46,747 bases of DNA from Halobellus rufus (GTDB taxonomy: Archaea; Halobacteriota; Halobacteria; Halobacteriales; Haloferacaceae). Both the position numbers and the translations under genes were made by a program. The notes beneath the pieces are model-generated. The model was not told the origin of the DNA. It made no database searches and saw nothing but the letters and a program-made list of their open reading frames with translations. Shown here one piece after another: positions 27,375-37,022 of the stretch. How positions within the stretch are numbered: position 1 is the first letter of the stretch; the number at the start of each line of letters is the position of its first letter. The stretch spans positions 1-46,747 of the forward strand of contig NZ_BBJO01000035.1 in NCBI RefSeq assembly GCF_000739575.1. Direction: 5' to 3'.

Positions 27375-28284
27375 GATCGAATCCACACAGACCCAAACGC
27401 ATCAGTCGACGGCGAGCCAGCCGTCGCAGACGACGAACGGTGAATCGGACGAACAGCTTCGCGAGGCGTGGACCGACCACGCGTTCGACGGCGACACGAA
27501 ACTCGCCGTCGATGGACTCGACGTCCACTACGGCGACGACCACGCGTTGAAAGACGTCTCGATGGAGATACCCGAACGGAGCGTCACGGCGCTCATCGGG
27601 CCGTCGGGGTGCGGGAAGTCGACCTTTCTCCGCTGTCTCAACCGGATGAACGATCGGATACCGTCCGCTCGCGTCGACGGGTCGGTCCGGCTCGACGGCT
27701 CCGAGCTCTACCAGGAGGGCGTCGACTTGGTAGAACTGCGAAAGCGCGTCGGGATGGTGTTCCAGTCGCCGAACCCGTTCCCGAAGTCGATCCGGGACAA
27801 CATCTCTTACGGGCCGCGAAAACACGGCGATATCGACACCGGATTGATCGCCCGGATGATCGGTCGGAGCGACGAGCGACAGGAGCGCCAACTGGTCGAA
27901 CAGTCGCTCAGGCAGGCGGCGCTGTGGGACGAGGTCCGCGACCGGCTCGATGACAACGCGCTCGGGCTCTCGGGCGGACAGCAACAGCGGCTCTGCATCG
28001 CTCGGGCGCTCGCGACCGATCCCGAGGTGTTGCTGATGGACGAGCCGGCGTCCGCGCTGGACCCGATCGCGACCTCGAAGATCGAAGAGCTCATTCACGA
28101 ACTCTCGCGCGAGTACACGGTCGTGATCGTGACCCACAACATGCAACAGGCCGAGCGGATCTCCGATCAGACCGCGGTGTTTCTCACCGGCGGCAAACTC
28201 GTCGAATACGGCGATACCGAACAGATATTCGACGACCCGCGCAGTCAGCGCGTCGACGATTACATCAGCGGCAAGTTCGGCTGA
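27367..28284 (+). CDS. pstB: Phosphate ABC transporter ATPase PstB
   Basis: A 305-residue ATPase. Walker [10 protein letters not shown] is near residue 78, the PstB-typical Q-loop is in [12 protein letters not shown], the signature LSGGQQQR is near 201, Walker B is [13 protein letters not shown] and the switch His is in VTHNMQQA. Compared with bacterial PstB (about 260) it has an N-terminal Gln/Thr-rich extension of about 45 residues. Cytoplasmic, it powers PstC-PstA. The start ATG lies within the end of pstA. The phoU-type gene follows 70 bp later on the same strand. Confidence 0.95.
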   Translation: MSEIESTQTQTHQSTASQPSQTTNGESDEQLREAWTDHAFDGDTKLAVDGLDVHYGDDHALKDVSMEIPERSVTALIGPSGCGKSTFLRCLNRMNDRIPSARVDGSVRLDGSELYQEGVDLVELRKRVGMVFQSPNPFPKSIRDNISYGPRKHGDIDTGLIARMIGRSDERQERQLVEQSLRQAALWDEVRDRLDDNALGLSGGQQQRLCIARALATDPEVLLMDEPASALDPIATSKIEELIHELSREYTVVIVTHNMQQAERISDQTAVFLTGGKLVEYGDTEQIFDDPRSQRVDDYISGKFG

Positions 28285-28354
28285 CACCGCCGGGCCGGCG
28301 CGTTGGGACCGTATCGCGCGGAGCAGCCACTTTCAGCGAACGCGGACGAAACCG

Positions 28355-29422
28355 ATGGAAACACGGAAAATACAGCGGGTGAGTCACGGCACGTTTACGG
28401 TGTCGCTACCGCGTGAATGGGCCACCGAGCAGGACCTCTCTGCGGGTGACGTCGTCAACATCCACGCCCGGCTCGACGGGACGCTCGTCGTCCAACCGAC
28501 CGAGGACGACCTCGCGCGGATCGAAGTCCGAGTCGATGAGGAGACGCCGGCACAGCTTTCTCGACTCCTCAGGGCGGCGTATGCGGCTGGGGCGCTCGAA
28601 GTCGACGTGTACGCGGAGGAGCTGGCGGCCGAGCAGCGGGCCGCGATCCGATCGGCGGTTCGGTCGCTGTCGGGCGTCACTATCGCCGAAGAGTCCGATT
28701 CCCGCGTGGCAGTGCGGAACGTCCTCGACTCCGCGCAGGTTTCGATCCGACAGTCGGTCCGTCACCTCCAGTTCGTCGCCCTGTCCCGCCACCGCGAGGC
28801 GACGGAGGCGTTGTGCGATCCCGACGTCGAGACACAGCCGGCAGCGGAGGGCGGCCGCGGGACCCACTTGGCGGCGATGGTCGAGCGGTACTTCGTCCGG
28901 AGCCTCTCGCGCCTCGACGAGATCGACCGACTCGGCGAAACCCGACCGGACCTGTTCTGCTTTCGCCGACTGGCCGCGGAGTTCACGCGGATGGACGCCT
29001 GTGCGGGCCGGATCGCGACCGTTGCCTCCGCCGACGAAATCGACCGGTTCGGGCCCCGCGACGAGGGGGTGCTGGTCGAGATCGAAGCGATCGCCGGTGA
29101 CATCCGAGCGGCCGTCGAGACGGCCGCCGACGCCGTCTTCGATCCCGATCCGACGGCCGTCTGGTCGGTCTTCGACGTTCGCGAGGCCGTGGATACGGCG
29201 ATCGACGACCTCGAACGTCGGCTGTTCGCTTCCCCGGACGTCGATTACCGGACGGGGCGCGTGCTCGCCGCACTCCGGCGGTCGGCGGACGTCGCGGCCT
29301 CGATTGCGGGGCTCGCGCTTCGACGGGATCTCCGCCTCGGGGCCCTCGGTTCCGGAGCAGCCGGCGGCGAGGCGTCTACGGGGATCGACGGCTCTCCGCC
29401 CGCGTCTCACGCGGAAGACTGA
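28355..29422 (+). CDS. phoU: AbrB-PhoU phosphate-signalling regulator
   Basis: A 355-residue protein. The N-terminus is an AbrB/SpoVT DNA-binding swapped-hairpin (METRKIQRVSHGTFTVSLPREW with GDVVNIHA). PhoU-type helical domains follow, from about residue 110 to 330 (e.g. SIRQSVRHLQFVA and YFVRSLSRLDEIDRLG). This fusion is the usual haloarchaeal form and suggests it both senses the Pst transporter state and binds DNA, unlike bacterial PhoU. It is a natural candidate for reading the GTTCGGTA boxes, though this is inference. It sits 70 bp after pstB with no obvious promoter or terminator, so it is probably in the operon. Confidence 0.88.
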   Translation: METRKIQRVSHGTFTVSLPREWATEQDLSAGDVVNIHARLDGTLVVQPTEDDLARIEVRVDEETPAQLSRLLRAAYAAGALEVDVYAEELAAEQRAAIRSAVRSLSGVTIAEESDSRVAVRNVLDSAQVSIRQSVRHLQFVALSRHREATEALCDPDVETQPAAEGGRGTHLAAMVERYFVRSLSRLDEIDRLGETRPDLFCFRRLAAEFTRMDACAGRIATVASADEIDRFGPRDEGVLVEIEAIAGDIRAAVETAADAVFDPDPTAVWSVFDVREAVDTAIDDLERRLFASPDVDYRTGRVLAALRRSADVAASIAGLALRRDLRLGALGSGAAGGEASTGIDGSPPASHAED

Positions 29423-29450
29423 GGACTTCGAGTCCGGAACACGAGTGCGA

Positions 29451-29460
29451 GATTATTAAG
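29451..29460 (+). promoter_or_regulatory. TATA box of the K+ channel gene
   Basis: GATTATTAAG is centred about 28 bp before ATG 29484, fitting a leaderless transcript. Confidence 0.5.
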
Positions 29461-29483
29461 TCGATGACGCGGGAGGAGGGGGT

Positions 29484-30862
29484 ATGGCGACCTCGCGGGA
29501 CTGGATCGGCGCGCGCGCGTCGGTCGTGCTGACGCTGCTGGTCGGCGTGCTGTCTGTCGTCACCGGCATCGCCAACATCGGCGTCGGTAGCGGCGCCGAC
29601 TTCCAACTTTTTGGCGTGCTCGTCCCCGGCGTGGTTCGGCAGATCACCGCCTTCAGCGGGACGCTGACCGGCTTCGTCCTGCTGATCTGTGCGTTCGGGC
29701 TTCAGCGCCGTCTCCGCGCGGCGTGGTACGGCACGCTCGTGCTGTTCCCGGTCACCGCCGCGCAGGGGGTGCTGCAGTCCTCACAGCTTTCGTTCCCGCT
29801 GATCGCGCTCTCCGTGCTCTCGCTCGTGATCGTCGGCGTGAACGTCCGGGCGTTCGACCGCGAGATCTCGCTGACGACGACGCAGATCGCGTCGCTGGCG
29901 GCGCTCGCCGGCGCGCAGGCGTACGGGACGGTCGGCGCGTTCGCGCTCCGCGAGGAGTTCGGCGACAGCGTCACCACGCTGTTGGACGCGTTCTACTTCT
30001 CGCTCGTCACCGGCAGCACGGTCGGATACGGCGACATCACGCCGGAATCGGCGGTCGGCAAGCTGTTCGCGCTGTCGGTGCTGCTGGTGACGGTCTCGTC
30101 GTTCGCGGTCGTGCTCGGGGTCGTGTTCACGCCGCTCATCGAAGCGCGGTTTTCAAAGGCACTCGGACGTATGACAGAAGAACAACTCGACGTACTGGAG
30201 AACCACGTCCTCGTACTCGGTTTCGGGGACCTGACGGAACCGATTCTCGAAGAACTCGCGGAGAAGGCCGACGTGCTCGTCGTCGTCGACGACGAGGAGC
30301 GCGCGCGACGTCTCTCGGATCGGGGCTACACCGTGCTCACCGACGATCCGAGCGACGAGGAGGCGCAGCGCCGCGGGAAGGTCGACCTCGCGCGGGCGGT
30401 CGTCGCCGCCACCAACAACGACGCCGAGGACGCGCTGACGATTCTCACCGCGCGACAGCTCAACCCGGACGTGACCATCGTCGCGGCGGCGACGCAGCGG
30501 GAGAACGTGAACAAGCTGAAACGCGCGGGCGCGGACACCGTCATCAGTCCGGCGACGCTGGGCGCGCACTTCCTCGCCGAATCCGCGCTGGGCAAGCGTG
30601 GCGCAGAGACGATCGAACATCGGCTGTTGGGAGACAACGGAGGCGGCGACATCGAAGCCGCCGCCGAGGCGGTCGAAGCCGTGGACGGCGATCCGGGAGA
30701 CGACGACGCTGGAGGCGGCAGTGCGGTGGATGCCGACTCAGTAGACGGCGACCCCGAGGACGGCAGTTCGGTAGACCACGAGGCGGGAGCCGGGTCCGAC
30801 TCGGCGGCGTTCGACTTCGGTGACGACGCGACGGGGATGCGACCGGTCGCCCCGAAAAGTGA
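29484..30862 (+). CDS. Potassium channel with RCK (TrkA-N) domain, frameshifted near its 3' end
   Basis: About 459 residues after correction. Four or five hydrophobic segments are followed by a pore region with the K+ selectivity filter TVGYGD (residues 179-184) and a last TM helix. A cytoplasmic RCK domain then starts at NHVLVLGFGDLTEPI (GxGxxT-type Rossmann), with VVVDDEE as the acidic ligand position. The C-terminus is an acidic Gly/Ser/Asp tail. At 30833-30836 the tail frame ends abruptly in a meaningless Arg-rich run into the opposite gene. One more G in the G4 gives GDATGRPEK and a stop at 30860-30862. That end, just before the convergent gene, is much more credible. Confidence 0.82.
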
Positions 30863-30918
30863 CGTAGCCCCGATACATCCCCGGTGTCGTCCCGGGTCGA
30901 GAGCGCCTCCGCTCGGAC

Positions 30919-32385
30919 CTACGGCGTCCCGCGGTCGAACACCGCGACGTCGCAGTCGAGCCCTTCGAGCCGCTGGAACATCGGGGGCGAGACGAACCGC
31001 GAGGCGGGCGAGCGCTCGCCGCTGGACCCGAGGACGACGAGGTCGTAGTTGCCCGCGTTCTCCGCGAGGAACGCGGTCACCGAACTGCGGGCCACGCGCG
31101 TCTCGACGTTTCCGTCCACCGTCTCGACGAGGTGATCCAGGTGCGTTTCCGCGCGCCGCCGGTTGCGGTCGCCGTCGATACACGTGGTGACGCTGACGAC
31201 GCCCCCGCCGTGCGTGAGTCGCGTCGCGAAATCGAGCATCGCGTGGGCGGTGTCCCCGGGGCGCGCGACGAGGACGAGGACGCGCCGCCACCGTCGGCGG
31301 TCGGCGGACGACCGGAACGCGACGGCGTCGAGTTCGCCGTCGAAGATTCCGCGGACGAACCCCGAGAGCGCGCCGTGTTCGGATTCGTATGGCGTCACGA
31401 CCAGATCGCAGTTGGCGTTGCGCGCGGCGTCCAGCGTCGCCGGGACGGGATCGCCGCGGACGACGACGACCTCACAGGGGACGCCGATCCGCGTGCGGAC
31501 CGTCGCGGCCGTCCGTTCGAGTCGGTCGACGCGTTCGGCGGTCTCGGGTGGAAGCCCCGCATCGATCTCCGCGGAATCGTCGGCGACGGGTTCCGAGTCG
31601 GACTCGTCGCTGTCGCCTGCTCCGTCGCTCACGACGTCACAGAGGACGACCTTCCCCGCCTCGTGGGCGGCGGCGAGCCGCGCGCCGAACAGCGCGGTGC
31701 GCTCGGCGGCCTCGCCGCGCATCGGCACGAGCACGTGATCGTCGCCGCGGACCGTCTCGTAGAGGTAGGTCGCGCGCTTCTCGTAGAACTGCTCGCGCCA
31801 GAGGTAGAACGCCCCCGCGACCAGCGAGGAGGCCACGGCGACGCTGACGACGTAGGTCGCCGGGTCGACGTCGCCCGTCACGAGCGCCAAGAGCGCCGTC
31901 GCGAACGCCGAGGGTGCCTCGACGTCGGCCGCCCACGTGACCGCGCCGGTGAGGAATATCGCCAGCGCCGCGCTCTCCGGGAGGACGGTTCCGGGCTCGA
32001 CACCGCCGTACGCCCAGACGGTCGCCGTGTAGGCGGCGAGTCCGCACAGCGCCCCCACGCTCAGACTCGCCACGAACCGGACCGGGTCCGCGTGCTCGCC
32101 TTCGGGGTCCGAAAAGAGCGTGTACGTCCCGGACGCCAGCGGCGGGAACAGGAGGAACGACAGCGTCTGCACCTGATTCGAGAGGTAGGTGACGAACCCG
32201 ATGAGGACCGGGACGAAGAGGACGATCGACAGGTGCAGTAAGTTGCTGGTCGTCTGGATCCACCGGCGGAACTCCCCGAGTTCGCGGCGCTCGACCCGCC
32301 GGATGCGACTCCGCAGCGCGGCGATCCGTTCGCGGGTCGTCTCGAACAGACCGAGTACCGCGTCGAGGAGCCGCCGCCGGGGCAT
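30919..32385 (-). CDS. HPP-family membrane protein with Usp-like domains
   Basis: A 488-residue protein. A basic N-terminus (about 45 residues) precedes an HPP-type membrane domain of five or so hydrophobic segments, with FLLFPPLASGTYTLFSDP as its landmark near residue 80. The C-terminal half (from about 215) is soluble and looks like two universal-stress-protein domains (e.g. VLVPMRGEAAERTALFGARLA and a final VLGSSGERSPASRF, resembling the ATP-binding Gly/Ser loop). Function unknown; a stress-linked nitrite or small-solute transporter is possible. The start ATG abuts the udp stop with no gap, so both are co-transcribed. Confidence 0.8.
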   Translation of the reverse strand: MPRRRLLDAVLGLFETTRERIAALRSRIRRVERRELGEFRRWIQTTSNLLHLSIVLFVPVLIGFVTYLSNQVQTLSFLLFPPLASGTYTLFSDPEGEHADPVRFVASLSVGALCGLAAYTATVWAYGGVEPGTVLPESAALAIFLTGAVTWAADVEAPSAFATALLALVTGDVDPATYVVSVAVASSLVAGAFYLWREQFYEKRATYLYETVRGDDHVLVPMRGEAAERTALFGARLAAAHEAGKVVLCDVVSDGAGDSDESDSEPVADDSAEIDAGLPPETAERVDRLERTAATVRTRIGVPCEVVVVRGDPVPATLDAARNANCDLVVTPYESEHGALSGFVRGIFDGELDAVAFRSSADRRRWRRVLVLVARPGDTAHAMLDFATRLTHGGGVVSVTTCIDGDRNRRRAETHLDHLVETVDGNVETRVARSSVTAFLAENAGNYDLVVLGSSGERSPASRFVSPPMFQRLEGLDCDVAVFDRGTP

Positions 32386-33113
32386 CTACGCGAGATCGAC
32401 GACCGCGTCGAGCGTCAGCGCGATCGCGCGCTCGACGTTGTTCTTGGCCTTCTCGGGCAGTTCCTCGTCGGAGTCCGCGCCCTTCTGCGTACCCTCGACC
32501 AGGTTGCCGTCGACGGTGCAGATCGCCCCCGCGGCGAGGCCCTTCCGGCGGGCCAGCGAGAAGACGGCCGCGGCCTCCATCTCGATCGCGAGCAGGTTCG
32601 CCGCCTCCCACTCCTCGACGTACGCGTCGCTCTCGTTGTAGAACGCGTCGTCCGAGACAATCGGACCGACGTGAACGTCCTCGTCGTTCTCCTCGGCGGA
32701 ATCGACGAGCGCCGAGAGCACGTCGTAGTCGGGGACGGCCGGGATCACGCTGTCCTCGTGCGCTTCGAGGTGCCCTCCTCCTTCGCCGCGCCGGTCGCGA
32801 CGACCATGTCGCCGATCTCGATGCCGCGCTGGAGCGCCCCCGTGGTGCCGACGCGGATCACGGTCTCGACGCCGACGCGGGAGAGTTCCTCGACGGCGAT
32901 AGCGGCGGAGGGACAGCCGATCCCCGTCGAACAGATGGTGAGCGGGACGCCCTCGTAGGTGGCGTTGACGATCTTGTACTCCCGGTTCTGCGAGACGGTC
33001 TCGGCGTCCTCACACTGGGCGGCGATGCGGTCGACGCGCCCGGGGTCGCCCGGGATGAGCGCGATGTCGTGGACGTCGCCCGATTCGACGAGTAGATGCG
33101 GCTGTTTCGCCAT
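32386..33113 (-). CDS. udp: Uridine phosphorylase (frameshifted near 32763)
   Basis: A nucleoside phosphorylase of the PNP/UDP family, about 243 residues when corrected, splitting uridine into uracil and ribose-1-phosphate. The first half has the phosphate loop IPGDPGRVDRIAA and STGIGCPSAAIAVEELS, then RVGTTGALQ. The second half has the catalytic FYNESDAY region and AIEMEAAAVF, the 2'-OH binding Glu-Met-Glu. Between EEGTSK and AHEDSVIPAVPDYD the frame shifts: one base is missing, or about 10 bp if the usual RYE residues were lost between two GCG repeats. It runs directly into the HPP gene. Confidence 0.85.
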
Positions 33114-33185
33114 ATCGGGTGCTCACGCGACGCGGTGAAAAGCGACGCGGTCAGCCGTCGGAGACCACCGTACCCGAGGCGTCCC

Positions 33186-33762
33186 TCACACGGCGCTCGT
33201 GAACACCGGGACGGTGACGCCGAGGACGACGCCGAAGACGACCGCCGAGCGCAGCCACTTCCCGCGGACGGCCGTCGCGCGCTCCTCGTAGATCCCCCGG
33301 CCCGCGCGCGGGAGTACGACGTGCGCGAAGAACGCGTAGACGAACGCCGAGACGGCGACCGTCGCGACGAGGTGCCCCAGCGTGAGGACGCCCCCGATCG
33401 GGTGGAGGTCCGGCGTGACCGCCGCGAAGAGGAGATAGCTGATCGCGTACAGCACGCCGGCGACCGCGCCGGTGACGTGGTGGACGACGAGCGCCTCGCC
33501 GAAGGAGGTCTCCGTCGGCGGCTTTCGGCGGAGGAGTCCGGCCGCGACGTAGGCGGGAGTGAACCCGTCTTCCTGTCGCGACATCGGGACGTTCATCACG
33601 AGCGCGCCGAGGAGGCCACAGCCGGCGCAGGTGAGGACGAAGCGCGCGAGTTCACGCCCCCCCCGCGTCCGTCGCGCCGATCGCCGCCGTCGACAGCGTC
33701 CACTGGCCGAGATCGGCGAGCGAAGCGGCGAGAGATGTGAGTGCAACTGAGGCCACGAACAC
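33186..33762 (-). CDS. Haloarchaeal membrane protein, broken at a G8 run, unknown function
   Basis: About 191 residues if read across a run of eight G (8 C at 33657-33664 on the plus strand) as seven. GTG 33762 (VFVASVALTSLAASLADLG) starts in one frame and continues after the run in the frame of RELARFVLTCAGCGLL to the stop at 33186. Five hydrophobic segments result, with a polar loop MSRQEDGFTPAYVAAGLL after the second. A TATA-like GTTTTTACC (33782-33790) lies 24 bp upstream. If the run is truly eight, translation could only start at ATG 33596 and would lack the first two TM segments. Unrecognised family. Confidence 0.6.
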
Positions 33763-33840
33763 CCGCACCTCTTGCCGAACCGGTAAAAACGCACCTGATT
33801 CGAGGGAGTGTAGTCAACGGGTAGACACGATCTCTCGCTC

Positions 33841-34704
33841 TCACTCACCGAGGAACGCGCGGATGCGCTCCCACGCGAGCGACGTCCGCGCCCCGGGTGC
33901 CTTCGAGGCGAGCGCCCCGCAGGCGTTCGCCACTTCGAGCGCGCGGCGGTCGTCCGCGCCGCCGACGCGCGCGGCGATGAACCCCGCCGCGAAGGCGTCG
34001 CCCGCGCCGGTCGTGTCGACGACGTCGATCGGATACCCCGGGTGGGCCGTTCGGCGCTCGCCGTCGCGGACCTCCGCCCCGTCCGGCCCGTGTTTGAGGA
34101 CGAGCGTCTGCTCACGCAGGTCGAAGGCGTCGAGCGCGAGAGCGGCCTCCCGGTCGTTCAAGAAGAGGTAATCGACCGACGTCAACGCCGGGCCGTAGCC
34201 GCGCTCGCCGATCCGCCGGCCGGGATCGAAACTCACGGGGACGTCGTGTTCGCGTGCCCGTTCGGCCAACCGGGCCGCCGTCTCGGGGCGCTGACTCGTC
34301 AGGTGGAGGTGGTCGGCGGCAGCGAGCGTCGCCGCCGAGAGGTCAGACGCCTCGAACTCCTCGTTGGCACCGGGACAGCCCAACACCATCACCTCTCCCG
34401 ACGGCTCCACGACGATGTACTTCGTCGTGGTCTCCGCGCCGGGGACAGTGACCACCTTGTCGACGTCGACGCCGTCGCCGACGAGTTCGTCGAGCGCCCG
34501 CCGTCCGCGGTCGTCGTCGCCGACGCTGCCCACGAGCGTCGCCTCGACGTCGAGGTCCGAGAGGCCGGTCGCGACGTTCGCGGCGCTGCCGCCACCGCCG
34601 CAGCGGCGCTCGTCGACGTTCACCTCGCCGTCGGGATCCGGGAGGGCGGCGACGCGCAGGGTGACGTCCCAGTTCAGGTGGCCGGCGCAGATGACGTTCG
34701 ACAT
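33841..34704 (-). CDS. PfkB-family carbohydrate/nucleoside kinase
   Basis: A 287-residue PfkB/ribokinase-fold kinase. The N-terminal signature region is GHLNWDVTLRV with the GGGGSAANVA substrate loop. The C-terminal DTTGAGDAFAAGF contains the anion hole and catalytic Asp. It phosphorylates a sugar or nucleoside using ATP; the exact substrate is not readable. Neighbouring udp and deoC act on nucleosides and their pentose phosphates. Haloarchaea are reported to use a PfkB-type ribose-1-phosphate kinase in a non-carboxylating pentose bisphosphate route, so that is a reasonable hypothesis here. The ATG 34704 start matches the family; no long leader. Confidence 0.85.
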   Translation of the reverse strand: MSNVICAGHLNWDVTLRVAALPDPDGEVNVDERRCGGGGSAANVATGLSDLDVEATLVGSVGDDDRGRRALDELVGDGVDVDKVVTVPGAETTTKYIVVEPSGEVMVLGCPGANEEFEASDLSAATLAAADHLHLTSQRPETAARLAERAREHDVPVSFDPGRRIGERGYGPALTSVDYLFLNDREAALALDAFDLREQTLVLKHGPDGAEVRDGERRTAHPGYPIDVVDTTGAGDAFAAGFIAARVGGADDRRALEVANACGALASKAPGARTSLAWERIRAFLGE

Positions 34705-34804
34705 ACGGCGAACCGACGCGTGGGCGCGACAAAAACGCTCGGTCGGGCTCGCCGCACGCGGGTACGGATCGCCGATCCCGACCGCCGAATCCCCGACACG
34801 CGCC

Positions 34805-35625
34805 TCACGCGGGCGCGCTGATCGTGAACAAGAGCGCGTTGTGGGTCGCCGGACCGAGGCCGACGGCCGCGACGAAGCCGAGAAGCAGCCGCGACTCCGC
34901 CGGGTCGGACTCGACGAGGTCCGCGAAGAGCCACACCACGACCGACGCGACCGCGATCTTCACGAGCACGAACAGCCAGCCCGCGCCGAGCACCGGTTCG
35001 GTCGGCAACCCCGCCGCGAACTCGATGATGAGCCGCGAGAGCGGCGTCCGCTCGCCGAAGCCGAGCAGGTCGATCCCGACCGCGGTCGTGACGCCGTCGA
35101 GGACGTGCGCGAACACCGCGAACGCGCCGAGGAGCCCCGTCTTGCGCACCTCCGGAAGCGCGCGCGTGAGGCCGGCCCAGATCGCCCCCGCGAGCGCCAC
35201 CGCCGCGAGGACGCCGGCGGCGGGGACCGCCGGTGACAGCGTCCCCCGCGACGCGCCGACGAGGAGGACGGCCACGACGGCCGCCACGGCGAGGAGACCG
35301 CCGACGAGGCCGAGCGTAGGGGCGACGCGGTCTGGATCGGAGAGCGCGTCCGCCGCCGTCCAGATTGCGACGGCGAGAACCGCGACGGAGACGTAGACGG
35401 CTGGCGTCCCCGCGAGCGGTCGGGCGAGCGCGGGGAGCGCGTCCTCGATGTAGAGGACGTGCAGCGCGGATCCGAGCACCATCCACGGCGCGAACGCGAG
35501 CACCACGGGCGTCGTGACCGCCGGGGCGCGGCGGTACGCCTCGCGGCCGACGACCGCAGCAGCGACGAGGAGCGCCGCGAGGTACGGCAGCGGCGGCAGC
35601 GCGAACCTTCGGGGAGAATCGCCAT
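34805..35625 (-). CDS. DUF63 family membrane protein (frameshifted near 35605)
   Basis: About 273 residues when corrected, with seven or eight hydrophobic segments, matching the archaeal DUF63 family. The start is MAILPEG. Here one base is missing (35605/35606), and the family sequence continues in the next frame as FALPPLPYLAALLV. The conserved FAHVLDGVTTA and SRLIIEFAAGLP loops occur in the second half, with an ATHNALLF end. Function is unknown, although conserved His and Asp in membrane loops (HVLDG) hint at an enzyme. A TATA-like AATACAAAAC (35646-35655) fits ATG 35625. It is divergent from deoC. Confidence 0.8.
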
Positions 35626-35645
35626 ACTCCCGCAACCGGATCCGG

Positions 35646-35655
35646 AATACAAAAC
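35646..35655 (-). promoter_or_regulatory. TATA box of the DUF63 gene
   Basis: Minus-strand GTTTTGTATT is centred about 25 bp before ATG 35625, which supports the start used for the frameshifted gene. Confidence 0.45.
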
Positions 35656-35814
35656 ACCTCCCTTCTCGTCGCGGTGAGTTACCCCCGAGGCCACCGGAGC
35701 GCGGCGGGTCCTGGTTGGTTCTCGAGAGCCCGGCTGTACTGAACGCTTCGCGTCGCCGCGGAGCCCATTGCCGTCCACCCAGTCCGCTTTCGACGCCCCG
35801 GACCGATCCCGTCG

Positions 35815-35822
35815 CTTTTTCT
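35815..35822 (+). promoter_or_regulatory. TATA box of deoC
   Basis: CTTTTTCT is centred about 27 bp before ATG 35846 and selects this start over the longer in-frame ORF. Confidence 0.5.
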
Positions 35823-35845
35823 CGTTCGGAGCCGAGACCGGGCGT

Positions 35846-36493
35846 ATGGACAGAGCCGAGTTCGCCGCCCGCATCGACCACACGGTGCTGGGGCCGACGA
35901 CGACGCCCGGAGACGTCGAACGCGTCCTCGACGAGGCCGAACGCCACGGAATGAACGCCTGCATCCCGCCGTGCTACGTCGACGAGGCCGCCGACTACGC
36001 GCCCGACGTCACGCTCGCGACGGTCGTCGGCTTCCCGCACGGACAGCACTCGACGGCTGCCAAGCACGAGGAGGCGGTCGACGCCTGGCAGAACGGGGCC
36101 GACGAACTAGATATGGTGATCAACGTCGGCCGGCTGAAAGCCGGCGAGGACGAGCGGGTCGAAACCGACATCGCGGAGGTCGTCGCCGCCGTTCCGGTTC
36201 CGGTGAAGGTCATCATCGAGACGGCGCTGCTCGATCAGTCGGAGAAACGCCGCGCCTGCGAGGCCGCCGTCGACGCCGGAGCCGACTTCGTCAAGACGTC
36301 TACTGGATTCGCCGACGGCGGCGCGACCGTCGAAGACGTCGAACTGATGGCGGAGTACCTCCCGGTAAAAGCCAGCGGCGGCGTCGGTTCCTACGCGGAG
36401 GCGATGGCGATGTTCGACGCCGGAGCCGAACGGATCGGCGCGTCCGCGGGCGTCGAACTCGTCGAGGGATTCCCCGCAGACGGCGGCGCGTAG
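35846..36493 (+). CDS. deoC: Deoxyribose-phosphate aldolase
   Basis: A 215-residue TIM-barrel class I aldolase that splits 2-deoxyribose-5-phosphate into acetaldehyde and glyceraldehyde-3-phosphate, ending nucleoside catabolism. The Schiff-base lysine is in DFVKTSTGF, the proton-relay Lys in VKASGGVGS, and [10 protein letters not shown] supplies the catalytic Asp. Length is normal. ATG 35846 follows a TATA box at 27 bp. It lies near udp and the PfkB kinase, consistent with a nucleoside-breakdown neighbourhood. It converges with the small DUF5786 gene, 36 bp between stops. Confidence 0.94.
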   Translation: MDRAEFAARIDHTVLGPTTTPGDVERVLDEAERHGMNACIPPCYVDEAADYAPDVTLATVVGFPHGQHSTAAKHEEAVDAWQNGADELDMVINVGRLKAGEDERVETDIAEVVAAVPVPVKVIIETALLDQSEKRRACEAAVDAGADFVKTSTGFADGGATVEDVELMAEYLPVKASGGVGSYAEAMAMFDAGAERIGASAGVELVEGFPADGGA

Positions 36494-36529
36494 ATCGGTA
36501 GCGCGCCGCCGCGGTGGGTTCGATCCGCC

Positions 36530-36700
36530 CTACTCTTCGCGCATCTCGCCGAGCCGGTCGACGAGCGCGTCGGTCTCGACATCGGAGTGGACGCTGACGT
36601 CGCCGTCGTGGTCGTGTTCGTGGACGTTGACGGCCTCGCCGTCGTCTTCGTCCGTCGTCTGTTCCTGCTGTTCGGACTCGTCGTAGCTCCCGAAGCCCAT
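36530..36700 (-). CDS. DUF5786 small acidic protein
   Basis: A 56-residue protein beginning MGFGSYDESEQQEQTT, continuing with an acidic run and NVHEHDHDGDVSVHSD, and ending DALVDRLGEMREE. This matches the small haloarchaeal family I know as DUF5786, found across the class, with no known role. About a third of the residues are acidic and there are four histidines in the middle, so metal binding is conceivable but untested. ATG 36700 to stop 36530-36532. It is convergent with deoC. Confidence 0.8.
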   Translation of the reverse strand: MGFGSYDESEQQEQTTDEDDGEAVNVHEHDHDGDVSVHSDVETDALVDRLGEMREE

Positions 36701-37022
36701 ACGAGGAGATTCGCTCGGCTACGGAAGAACCACACGAAGTCGGGGCCGAACGGCCCCCGGTGACACACCTCGTCGACTGCGGGAGCGCTGCCGCTTCGGG
36801 GTCAGTAGTCTTTTGAGACGCTGGCGAGAACCCCGGGGTACTATGACAGTCGGAGGGGCCGGTCCGAGGTCTCTGGCCGCGGGGTCCGCGCGGAGACGAC
36901 GAGCCCCCCGCGTCGTCGAGGGAACTGTCTGCGGCACGTCGGCGACGGCCTTCCGACAGGGGCGAGCGATCGTAGACGAATCGACGTTCGGCGGGCGGCA
37001 CAGACGGGACGGGGTCCAATAG
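36701..37022. other. Region between DUF5786 and the histidine kinase
   Basis: This 322-bp stretch holds no gene I trust. A perfect GGGGCCG/CGGCCCC hairpin lies at 36742-36757. A TATA-like CTTTTGAG near 36812-36819 is about 27 bp before an ATG at 36843. That ATG opens a 59-codon ORF whose TAG touches the kinase ATG at 37023. Its basic, low-complexity composition and poorer codon use argue against a real protein. A 180-nt kinase leader is the alternative. Confidence 0.45.
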
